The position numbers and the translations under genes were made by a program. Of a stretch of DNA of 64,000 nucleotides, positions 1 through 8,003 are shown in pieces. The notes under the pieces were generated by a model that saw only the letters and a list, made by a program, of their open reading frames with translations, did no database searches and was not told where the DNA came from. The first letter of the stretch is position 1. Each line of letters begins with the position of its first letter. The stretch is from Emiliania huxleyi CCMP1516 (taxonomy: Eukaryota > Haptophyta > Isochrysidales > Noelaerhabdaceae): contig NW_005201792.1 of NCBI RefSeq assembly GCF_000372725.1, positions 165,452 through 229,451 on the forward strand, written 5' to 3'.

Positions 1-212
1 CCGCCGCCACCGCTCCCGCCCCTTCGGCGCGCGCGTCTCTCCCCGCCGCTCTCTCCCCTCGCCGGCGCCGCCGCCCCGCCTCCGCCTCCCTGTGCCGCGT
101 CACCACCGCCCTTTGCCATGTCCGCGGCGTGCGGCGCGGAGGCACTGCGCGCGACGCTGCAGCTGCCCGTCGGCGAGCTCGGCACCTGAGGAGCACGCCA
201 CACACGGACGCC

Positions 213-1301
213 TCACCCGCGTCTCTCGGCCGCACCTCGCCACCGCCCAGACCTCGGCCGCACCGACACCGCACACGCCTCCCCGCCGCCGCCGGCCGTC
301 TCCTCCGCCCCAACCTGCCGCCCCAGCCGAAGCAGGCCGCCGCTGCCGCCGCCGCCGCCGCCGCCAGCCCCGCCGCCGCCGGCAGAGAAGGCCGCCGCCG
401 CCCGCGACAGCGCGTCCGCCGCCTCGCCGCCCGCCTCGCCGCCGCCTCCGAGATGGTGCTGCTCTCCTGCCCTCGCGCTGTCCGCGTCGCCGCACTTTCG
501 CCTCCGACCTGCCGCAAAGCTCGCCGCGCGGATGGCCGCCCGCGCCGCCGATCCAGTGCGCGTCCTACGGCAGGCTCCCGCAGCCCTCAGGGGCGGGTCG
601 CACGCCTCGTGGGGAGGTGCGGACAGGCTGCTCCTGCGCCGATCGCTCGCCTCGACGTCTGACCGCTCCGACGCAGCAGAGTCGTCCGAGTCGGCTCCGC
701 GCTCGGAGAGGCCGCGCTCGGAGAGGCCGTCCTCGTCGCCGTACATGGCCGACGAGGCGACCGACGATCCGATCGACGACTCGGACGCGGCGGACGACGA
801 GGCGCCGTCCGAGTCGTCGCCGCCGCCCAGCCCTCGCTTGAGCCAGGCGGACGTCAGCTGCAGGTGCAGCGTCGCGGCGCCCTTGGCCAGCGGGACCGAG
901 AGCGTCGTCGATTGCCGCGAGTAGGAGGCGTGCGGCGCGAGGTCGAGCGAGCCGCTGATCTTCTTCGCCTTGGCCGCGCCGCCTTCGACCCGCACCGTCA
1001 AGTCGGAGTTGCGCGGCTCCAGCCGCATCTGCCCGTGACTCGTGCTCGAGTAGACGGAGCACGCGAGCGAGACGGGCTCGCGCCACTCGGCCGCGCGGCC
1101 GTCCGCCGCGGCGCCCGCGCGCACGGCCCCACCGTACGCCGTCTTCTTGCCCGACTTCCAGCTGAGCGAGAGCGTCGGCGGGACGCCGGGCCGAGCGGGC
1201 TGGAGGAGCGCGCCGCCGCAGACGAGCCAGGCCTCCTCGACAGTGAAGAGGTAGCGATGCTTCTTCTTGCCCAAGCGCAGCGAGGGCTTGAGCGCGGGCA
1301 T
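213..1301 (-). CDS. NT-C2 (EEIG1/EHBP1-type) domain protein, C-terminal end uncertain
   Basis: The first ~165 residues read as an N-terminal C2 domain of the EEIG1/EHBP1 class: a basic start (LGKKKHRY), then alternating beta-strand-like stretches such as TLSLSWKSGKK, EPVSLACSVY and ATLHLQLTSAWLK. These domains usually bind membranes or recruit proteins to them. A Ser/Asp/Glu-rich disordered stretch follows at about residues 170-230. The remaining frame turns into Arg/Ala/Gly-rich sequence typical of an intron or UTR read through, so the true 3' part is probably spliced and may leave the window at base 1. The chosen start (Met at 1301) directly precedes the conserved basic strand. Bases 1-212 hold only CCG-rich sequence with no convincing exon. 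Confidence 0.6.
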   Translation of the reverse strand: MPALKPSLRLGKKKHRYLFTVEEAWLVCGGALLQPARPGVPPTLSLSWKSGKKTAYGGAVRAGAAADGRAAEWREPVSLACSVYSSTSHGQMRLEPRNSDLTVRVEGGAAKAKKISGSLDLAPHASYSRQSTTLSVPLAKGAATLHLQLTSAWLKRGLGGGDDSDGASSSAASESSIGSSVASSAMYGDEDGLSERGLSERGADSDDSAASERSDVEASDRRRSSLSAPPHEACDPPLRAAGACRRTRTGSAARAAIRAASFAAGRRRKCGDADSARAGEQHHLGGGGEAGGEAADALSRAAAAFSAGGGGAGGGGGGGSGGLLRLGRQVGAEETAGGGGEACAVSVRPRSGRWRGAAERRG

Positions 1302-2580
1302 GGCGGCGGCTTTGGGAGGCCGTTGCGAGCAGGAAGAAACCCTGTGCGCGAAGAGTGGCGCAGCGGAGCTGGGAATAGGACCGCCGCAAGCGGCGTGGCG
1401 TGGGGCGGTTGAGCATCCCTCCGGGGCCCCCTCTGCGCCGGGGAGGCGTTGTTGGAGGCTGGACGCTAGCGTCCTTCGCCTTTTTCAAACTCGGGAGGAC
1501 CCACTCCGCTACGGCAGCCTACGCTCCGACCCGAATTTGGAGGGCCATGAGTTTAAGGTGTTGCTGCGCAAAAGGGGCGGGGCGCGGGCGCGCGTACGGC
1601 GGCAGGCCGAGAGCTCTTTTTGGAGATCAGACCTTTCGATGGTTCATGCTTTCTAATGTCTATCTATCATGCTTCATGACACGACACGCGGTGGTGGGAG
1701 CTGGTGGAGCTGTCAGCTGATCGATCCAAGCGGGTGGGGAGTGGGGGGCATGGCTGGGCATGCAGGCCCGCCAGTCGGCCCGGCCTCTGACGTGGTGCTG
1801 CCGCTGCATTCGCTGAAGAAGAGAGGTGCGACTTGATTGGAGGCACTGGAGGCGAAACAAGAGCCGTGGGTTGCGGGCGTCTCTCGCAAGGGCCGACAAA
1901 GAGAGCAGATCGGCCTGACACGTCCCGCACATGTCCCCGTTCACAGTTGAACTAATTCTCACGGCTGTACACTGTTTATTAATCGGCCGTCCGCGAGCCC
2001 CTAGCTCGCCGACGGCGAGAGAGATGCCACGAGGGGTCGCGGTGGCGTCCATCGCCAGGCTCCCTAGCTCAACCGACGACCCTCCTGCCTCGGGATCGAC
2101 GGCCGATCGTCATAAGGGAAGGTTGGGCCGGGCCGTGAGGGGCTGATGGCGCTGGCCAGCGCGGGGTGTGAGATGTCGTCGTCATATACTGCTGGCCCTC
2201 GAGTTGCCAGGGCTGTGGGCTGCAGAATTGGCGTCTGTGGCGTCTACGCAGGCTCTGCAGCGTGATGGCTGGCGGGACTGCGAGGCCGGCGGCAGCGGAA
2301 GGAGAGGCTGGGCACGAGCCAGGAACAGGCTGCGTGGCCAGGTCCGCAGGTGGCTGCGTCGGGCGAGGCGCGCGCGCGCATGGCAGGCCGAGCAGGCTCG
2401 GCATATGGTCCCGAGACGCGCGTCCACTGTGGGTTCCCCTCCCTGAGGGGTAGGGGATCCCTAGCACACTGGAGCCGAACCCTGGGAGATTGCGATCTCG
2501 GGCGTGTCACGCTAAGTTTGGATGAGCGTGTCACGCTCAGTGTGAGAGCGTGTCACGCTAAGTTCTAACGGAGTAAAGAA
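1302..2580. other. Non-coding stretch with dispersed repeat R2 and short direct repeats
   Basis: No convincing gene. Bases ~1366-1575 match ~20207-20412 closely (repeat R2; shared core CCGCCGCAAGCGGCGTGGCG followed by a CCTCTGCGCCGGGGAGGCG block). Near 2509-2565 the phrase GTGTCACGCT occurs three times in a short array. All open frames here look like composition artefacts. Confidence 0.5.
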
Positions 2581-3579
2581 ATGCCCAAGCGCGAGAGGTT
2601 TGATGAGCCGTCTACCGACTACTCACGGAGGGTCATCAGTAGACTCGAGACGTTCCTCGGCAGGCTAGCTTCGGCAGCCCAATATGTTCCGGAGAGAGAG
2701 AGAGATTTTTTAGAGCAGCGAGGGCATGACGCATGTGGGACGGCGGTATCGGCACAACGCTTACACCAGTGTCCAACCTCGTGAGCGTCGTATCAACCGA
2801 TGGCAAATTGCTAGTCGCCTGCTTGCGGCAGCAACGGCTGGGGCTTGTCACGTTGTGGGGAGCGGCGGGCTTGGCTGTCAGCGGGCGCCTGGGCGGTGTC
2901 GAGCACCACCAGCGTCCAGGGTGTCGAGAACCTCATCGTCGCTACCACCGACGACGAAGGCCTTTGTTCCAACCACCGCAGCGGCGTCTTGCCCACTTCT
3001 CTCCGATTAATGAGCGAAGCCCCAGCTGCCAGCCAGTGTCAAGGTCGGCGGTGTCGAGAGTTGCAAGCCATCCAACCTGCGTTCGTCACGCTCCGGCATA
3101 ACGTGGGATTTCATGTGCCGCGGTGTAGATTTTGCTGCCGATCACAAGACGGCGAAGAGTTGCCGCTGTGGATTGGATCGGCGGCGGCGGGGTGGCCGGT
3201 TGCGTAGGGCCCATCACTGCAAGGATCGGCACCGCCTCCTCCTGCGGGCGCCTCCCGCGGCGCCACCGCCTCCGCCTGCTCTGCTGCAGCCGCACCTGCT
3301 GCCGCCACGTTCACCTCCTCCTGGGACGCCACATCCGCCTCCTCATCCGTCTCTGCCGCCGCCGCCGCCGCCTCCTGCGCTGCCTGTTTGCCTGTTTGTC
3401 TGAGCATCTCCGAGCACGCGTGCTGTAGCCCTGGCGTCGATGGAGGCTCGCATGGAGAGGAGGGACCGGAGGGCCTCCTGCATCAGGTGGGCCAGCAGCT
3501 GCCGTGCGGGGAACGATCCGCCAGCCCGCCGGAGGCTCCGGTCAATCATAGGACGTTCGTGCCGGTCTAGCTTCCATCA

Positions 3580-3696
3580 ACATGCGACCATATCACCGTG
3601 GGCTACCGCTTCCCATCCGAACAGCGAAGTCAAGCACGGTCGAGCCCAGGTAGTACTCCCATCCGGGAGGGGGGGGGAAGGCTGGGTGTTGCATGT
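3580..3696 (+). rRNA. 5S ribosomal RNA (copy A)
   Basis: The ends form a 9-bp helix I (ACATGCGAC with GTTGCATGT). The interior holds the conserved 5S segments CCCATCCGAACAGCGAAGTCAAGC and GGTAGTAC in the right order; length is 117 nt. It lies 5 nt upstream of tRNA-Gly on the same strand. Compared with copy B it has one G fewer in the G-run of the 3' arm. Confidence 0.88.
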
Positions 3697-3701
3697 ACCT
3701 C

Positions 3702-3772
3702 GTCACCGTGGTCTAGTGGCATGATGCTCGCCTGCCACGCGGGCGACCCGGATTCGATTTCCGGCGGTGACA
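3702..3772 (+). tRNA. tRNA-Gly (GCC), copy A
   Basis: A 71-nt cloverleaf: acceptor GTCACCG pairs with CGGTGAC, then discriminator A. U8-G9 are followed by a D arm containing TCTAGTGGC. The anticodon loop is TGCCACG with anticodon GCC, and the T arm contains GGATTCGATTTCC. It sits between 5S rRNA and tRNA-Val. Confidence 0.93.
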
Positions 3773-3778
3773 CGTTCT

Positions 3779-3852
3779 GTCCGTATGGTCTAGTTGGTCA
3801 TGACGTTCGCCCAACATGCGAAAGGTCCCCCGTTCGAACCGGGGTATGGATA
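3779..3852 (+). tRNA. tRNA-Val (AAC), copy A
   Basis: A 74-nt cloverleaf: acceptor GTCCGTA pairs with TATGGAT (two G-T pairs), discriminator A, U8-G9, T arm CCCCGTTCGAACCGGGG. The anticodon stem TTCGC/GCGAA encloses loop CCAACAT, giving anticodon AAC. Position 33, almost always U, is C here and in copy B. A TTTTT run just downstream (3855-3859) fits a Pol III terminator. Confidence 0.88.
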
Positions 3853-3863
3853 GATTTTTGCGG

Positions 3864-3966
3864 CACTCCCTTTGTTCTCTTCTCATAAAATCGGAGGGTC
3901 GGCCCACGGGGGGACTTCGTGAACTGAAGCGACCCAACGATTTTATGAGTGGCAGCAAAGGGAGTG
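3864..3966. mobile_element. 103-bp MITE with 9-bp target-site duplication
   Basis: The element begins CACTCCCTTTG and ends CAAAGGGAGTG. A second inverted block (CTCATAAAATCG / CGATTTTATGAG) makes an imperfect terminal inverted repeat of ~37 bp. It is flanked by 9-bp direct repeats TTTTTGCGG (3855-3863 and 3967-3975). Copy B of the surrounding duplication has the uninterrupted site with a single TTTTTGCGG, proving insertion after duplication. A 9-bp duplication and A/T-biased target fit a Mutator-like non-autonomous element. Confidence 0.9.
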
Positions 3967-4233
3967 TTTTTGCGGGCGCGTAGATTTTTGCGCGGGCAAA
4001 GCAGGAATTCTTTTTTGATGGCGAGAAGAGATGCTCCTCACTCTGGCCTCTCCTTCGGTAGCTCCTCCGCCTCCGCCGCGGCCCGACCCCGTGCCCCTCG
4101 CTCCGCCGCAGCGTGTACCGCTTCGCCGCCGCTGCTAGTCATCGACCGCCGCTCCGCTCGTTCCGCCCGCTCTGCAGGTGGTGCTCGGAGGAGGCGTGCG
4201 TCTCGGCGTCTCGTCTCGTGCCGGATTGGCTCT

Positions 4234-4257
4234 CATGGCGACGCAGGACGAGCTGTA
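4234..4257 (+). pseudogene. Stump of ribose-5-phosphate isomerase exon 1
   Basis: Seven codons (MATQDEL) identical to the start of the intact gene at 9935 (-), immediately followed by TAG where the duplication breaks off. The upstream region matches that of the real gene, so this is a decapitated promoter-plus-start copy with no downstream exons nearby. Confidence 0.75.
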
Positions 4258-5164
4258 GAGAGTTTACTGCATACTGTACTGGTTGGCTAGTAGTTAAGTT
4301 CTGAGCCTCGAGGCTTAGCGGGTCTAAGTCTTAGAACTAAGTGTGCCCTGGCTCGCTGGGGTGCTTACGCGGTCTAAGATCGGCGGCAGCCTCTTATGCG
4401 GGCTAAGTGTGCGTGGCACGGCCTGGCTGGGGCCAAGAGGCTCCCACCGTGATCAACGATACGGCGCTAGCCCCCAAATTTTCTTCGCCTGGCGGCGGGC
4501 GCCTTCTAATCCGGATCGATCCTTCTCATGGGGCTCAGCAATCGCCGCCTAAGCATCCTCCTCTTCCGATTCTCGTTGCTCTTCTTGAGCGCAATCTTCA
4601 AGCCAAACAGTTCTCACAAAAAGCCTCAAACTCAAACAAACGCATCCAGCTTGTTGCGCTGCTTCGTTGCGATGAGCTGATTGGGATCGCAGAAGTGCAT
4701 GCCAAGCACCGCCACGATCTTGAAGCAGAACACATCGCAACCGCATCGTCCGCACTGCCATCGGCATGCCGTGCCCGCCGCGCTTCGCCGCAGCCGCCTT
4801 AAGACACGCATAGCGGCAGCACATGGTACGGTGCGCGTACTTGAGCAGGCGTTGCGCGCCGCAAGTAGCGCATGGCCCTGGGACAAGGCGATATGGCGTC
4901 GTGCGCGGCATACGTTGGTCGGGACGCGTCCAGGTATTTTTCGGGTAAACCTGGACTTTTGCAGGTATACCCGGGTTTTACCCGGAGTTGGCCTTGTGTC
5001 GTCTAAGTTCATGGCCCCCGACCATACAGCGTCTCAGTATGAGCCCGGCTCCGTGCGGGGGCTAAGTTGAGCGCTCGCTCGCTCGCTGCAGAGGCTAAGT
5101 GTGGAGCGACCCTCTAGCAGGCAGCCCTACTAGTACTACCCAGCTCCATTCTCTGGGGTGGCGC
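4258..5164. other. Intergenic stretch without a convincing gene
   Basis: Less GC-rich than its surroundings. Open frames on both strands (for example minus 4549-4911, with several Cys residues) show no family signature and no coherent exon structure. I see no RNA gene. Confidence 0.4.
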
Positions 5165-5224
5165 GGGGGCCCCCGGAGGCACCGTGCGCCGCGCCGCAGT
5201 GCGGAAACGGGGCCTGAGCCCTGG

Positions 5225-5475
5225 TCTGACAGCCTGACAGCAACCCCCGGACAGCGCCTGACAGTGCCCGACAGCCTGACAGCGCTGACAGCACTTTCTC
5301 CGACAGTCTGACAGCACGTCTCTGACAGCCTGACAGCAGAGCCTGACATCAGAGGCGTCCCGTCGCTGTCAGGCCCTAACGTGACAGCCTGACAGCTGCC
5401 CGACAGCCCGACAGCACACAGCGGCCTGACAGCAGCGCTGACAGCCCGACAGCCCGACCAGCCTCACAGCAGCAC
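5225..5475. repeat. Left subterminal TGACAGC array
   Basis: Many copies of CTGACAGC / CCGACAGC separated by 0-10 bp. Together with the matching right array (6628-6930) it brackets the gene of the 1.73-kb element and probably contains the transposase-binding sites. Confidence 0.85.
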
Positions 5476-5506
5476 AGACCGTCTCAGGCCGTGCAGCCTC
5501 TTTCTT

Positions 5507-6552
5507 GTGTCCCATGAGGGTATAGCAAAACTATTACATGCAAAGACATGTGTATGTGGTCCGCGCCTTCGATTCTGTGGAGTCCGCGCCAACCTCTGTG
5601 CACAGACCGGCTTCTTCAAGCAGCTGTGCTTGCACTTTCCTCTGGCTGACACCTATGTCCAGGGTGGCGCGTTGCTGGAGGAGCCGGGAGAGAAGGAGGA
5701 TGATCCAAACGGCACACCCGATGCTGAGCCGGCCGAGCTGACCGCCATGGGCGCACAGGATGCTGCAGATGCCGAGGCCGTGCTGAACCAGCTGATGCGG
5801 ACGGGGGCCAACGTGGCGCCTCCAACCGGCGGCGAGGAGGGCAGCAGCGCAGAGTTTTTTGAGGAGATCCGTAAGCTGCTGGCAGATTTCAACGTCTCCA
5901 TCCAGGAGGAGTCAAAGGATCGCAAGCTCCGCTTCCACGTCAAGCGGCTCATCAAGTCCCATCAGCAGCGAGGCGAGGATGTGGATGAGGAGCTCGACTT
6001 CTACATGGATGATGATGACGGTGACCACGCCCTTGCCGCCTGTCACACACACACATAAGACGTGCATTCTCATCTCTCCCTCTTCTCTTTCTCTCCGCAG
6101 TTGCGGTGCTCTTCACCATGGAGGATAGCTCCAAGGTCTTTGCCATTGGCAACATCGAGCAGGTGGCCGTCGCCGACGGCACGGTAGACGCGCGCCGCGC
6201 CACTGGCAGCTCGAGCGCAGAGTACCTGCGCCAGCTCTCGATGAGTCAGCGCAGCAACGGGGTCTTCATCAACGACCCCAAGGGCCTCTTTATCCTCCGG
6301 TGGTACCGTGAGGTGGAGGGTGACGGGACCCCCCCAGACGGCCCGCGCTACCAGAACAGAGCGTGCAAGTACTACAAGCTGACGAGCGACAACGATGGGG
6401 AGGCCTTCCGCTGGACCAGCAACTACCAGATCATCAGCAAGGTGTACCTGAAGAAGCACTCCCCCCTGCCTCTCTGCTATTCTCTCAGTGCGGCAGACAA
6501 GAAGATGGTGACGTCCACCATGAAGAAGATGGTGGGACCGGAGGCAGAGTAG
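5507..6552 (+). CDS. Unknown protein carried by the 1.73-kb transposon (321 aa)
   Basis: Two exons, 5507-6020 and 6101-6552, joined by a GT-AG intron with a pyrimidine-rich end; the join stays in frame (codon GTT spans it). The N-terminal ~35 residues are Cys-rich (CVCGPRLRFCGVRANLC). An acidic stretch follows (residues ~55-110), then a helical basic segment (DRKLRFHVKRLIKSHQQRG), an Asp run, and a C-terminal domain of ~145 residues rich in Tyr/Trp/Lys (FINDPKGLFILRWYREV, then RWTSNYQIISKVYLKK). No DDE/D triad or zinc-finger pattern is clear. It may be the tail of a degenerate transposase, an accessory protein or captured cargo. It is the only coding capacity in the element. Confidence 0.65.
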
Positions 6553-6627
6553 AGACTAGAGTATGTGCAGCAGAGTCCTGCTGGTCTCCTCTTGATAATG
6601 TCATAAGTGTGGCTGGTGTGTGTCAGA

Positions 6628-6930
6628 GCCTGACAGCACCCCGACAGCACCACCTAACAGCACCTGACAGCAACAGCCCAACGTCTGACAGCAGCAGCAG
6701 CCTGACAGCTCTGACAGCTCCGACACTGCTCCGACAGCGTCTGACAGCAACACCCGACAGCTCCGACAGCACCCGACAGCTACAGATCCCCTCTGATGTC
6801 AGACACGCACCCGACAGCACCCGACAGCACTGACAGCACACGACAGCTGGTCTGACAGAGGCACCTGACAGTGCCTGACAGCTGCCCGACAGCCCGACAG
6901 ATCACCTGACAGCACCTGACAGCCTGACAG
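6628..6930. repeat. Right subterminal TGACAGC array
   Basis: Same motif family and same plus-strand orientation as the left array, so the subterminal repeats are direct rather than inverted, although the extreme ends are inverted. Confidence 0.85.
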
Positions 6931-7654
6931 CCAGGGCTCAGAACGGGGCCCCGGCTCCGTTAGTCTCCGTTAGCACCAACTTCCCGATTAAGCTAGGTTA
7001 ATCAGAGGGCAGATTTGGAGAGATCTCGAGGAGTACATACAGATAGACCCTCCAACCATCAGAAAACTCCGACCTGATCGGTCGTATTGACCGCCGACAG
7101 ATCACTCCAGACAGCAGACAGGCCGACGTCTGCACACGCGGCCGGCCGGGCGAGAGGCTTGACAGATCCGACCCTTCGACCCTGATGCTGCTGCTCTAGC
7201 TATCCGACATGCACTACTGACTGCTGCCACAATGTGCGACCGGTGCTGGCCCACTTGGCGGCCTTTCCGGTCAGTGGTGAGGCGCAGTTCAGGGCTGTCG
7301 ATGGCGCAATGCCGCACTGGTCCCACATTGGTGACACGAGACCACCAAGTTTGCCGGTCCAAGAGAGAGGCACCGGCGCTGTCCTGAGAAGGTGCGTGGT
7401 CCCTCTTGACTGCCCATGCGCGCGAGGCTGTGTAGGCATAGCCTCGAGAGTGCCAGCAGCCAATCCGAGGCGACGCGCATTGCGCCAGAAGCGTGCACAC
7501 GATCTGGAAGGACACCCTCCTACTGACCGTAGGATCAGGTCGTCACTGAATGCTTGATACTAAGGCCGCGAGCTATGCAGGTGATCAATTGTGCATCATG
7601 GCACGGTCAGCAGCGCCGACAGGCTGTCGCAAGGCGTGATAGCATGGCCGCAAG

Positions 7655-8003
7655 AGGCAAGTCGGCACCTGCGGCGGGCCATGGGACCCCATCTCCCCCC
7701 CGCATGGACACCCTCTAGGGCCCCCGGCCCCCGCGGCCGCGCCCGGCCCAGTCCCCAGAGACTCCATATCTGCCATTGAGAGCGCTACCGACTTCTTTAC
7801 GTCAGTTGTACACAGTACGTACGTGTGTCTACTGAGTACTGTCTGTGGGGATCAGAGTTATTGGTTAGAGAGTTATTTAATGTCTCTCCACCTCGTGGGA
7901 CACGTAAAAAATAAAATATGAGGCAAACAGGGACGGCCGGCAAGGCGGGGACGCGACCGAGAAACATGCGAACACACAACGCGAGGCCCGCGGCTCCGCG
8001 ACC
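7655..8003. other. Intergenic, with short dispersed repeat R4
   Basis: Bases ~7669-7735 belong to a short repeat also found at 21299-21365 (+), 54213-54292 (-) and 60536-60600 (-). The shared phrase is GCCTGCGGCGGGCC, then CCCCATCTCCCCCC and GCATGG. Downstream lies the 3' flank of the isomerase gene. No gene seen. Confidence 0.5.

Larger units (their letters stand above)
2657..4254. repeat. Inverted duplication, left copy (A)
   Basis: This segment is repeated in reverse complement at about 9919-11552 with only scattered single-base differences, implying a recent duplication. It carries 5S rRNA, tRNA-Gly and tRNA-Val, plus the promoter and first codons of ribose-5-phosphate isomerase. The homology stops inside the isomerase start (ATGGCGACGCAGGACGAGCTG, then TAG), so the gene here is a stump. 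Relative to copy B it lacks 158 bp near 2714 and carries an extra 103-bp mobile element at 3864-3966. Confidence 0.9.
5214..6941. mobile_element. 1.73-kb DNA transposon with 11-bp TIRs and 8-bp TSD
   Basis: The ends are perfect inverted repeats CTGAGCCCTGG (5214-5224) and CCAGGGCTCAG (6931-6941). The flanks are 8-bp direct repeats AACGGGGC (5206-5213 and 6942-6949). The element splits dispersed repeat R1; other R1 copies (19440, 61375) show the uninterrupted site AACGGGGCTCCGG. Both subterminal regions are dense arrays of (C)TGACAGC / CCGACAGC motifs (about 5228-5465 and 6628-6930), in the same orientation on both sides. One spliced gene (5507-6552) lies between the arrays. An 8-bp TSD fits hAT or Kyakuja/Dileera/Zisupton-type elements, but no transposase motif is recognised. 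Confidence 0.88.
5165..7654 (+). repeat. Dispersed repeat R1, copy 1 (split by the 1.73-kb element)
   Basis: Left part 5165-5213 and right part 6942-7654 together match R1 copies at ~19400-20183 (+), ~56091-56662 (-) and ~60640-61425 (-). R1 is about 770 bp and begins with a GGGGGCCCCCGGAGGCACC block. It contains a conserved ~107-113-codon open frame (here 7234-7557) with residues such as GDTRPP and VQERGTGAVLRRC. No known protein family recognised. Confidence 0.85.

Noticed and set aside
4549-4911. Cys-rich minus-strand frame resembling a zinc finger
   Set aside because: Cys/His spacing fits no known finger, and overlapping frames are equally open.
5225-6930. CRISPR-like short direct repeats (TGACAGC)
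   Set aside because: Spacers are irregular and mostly made of the same motif; context is a eukaryotic DNA transposon.
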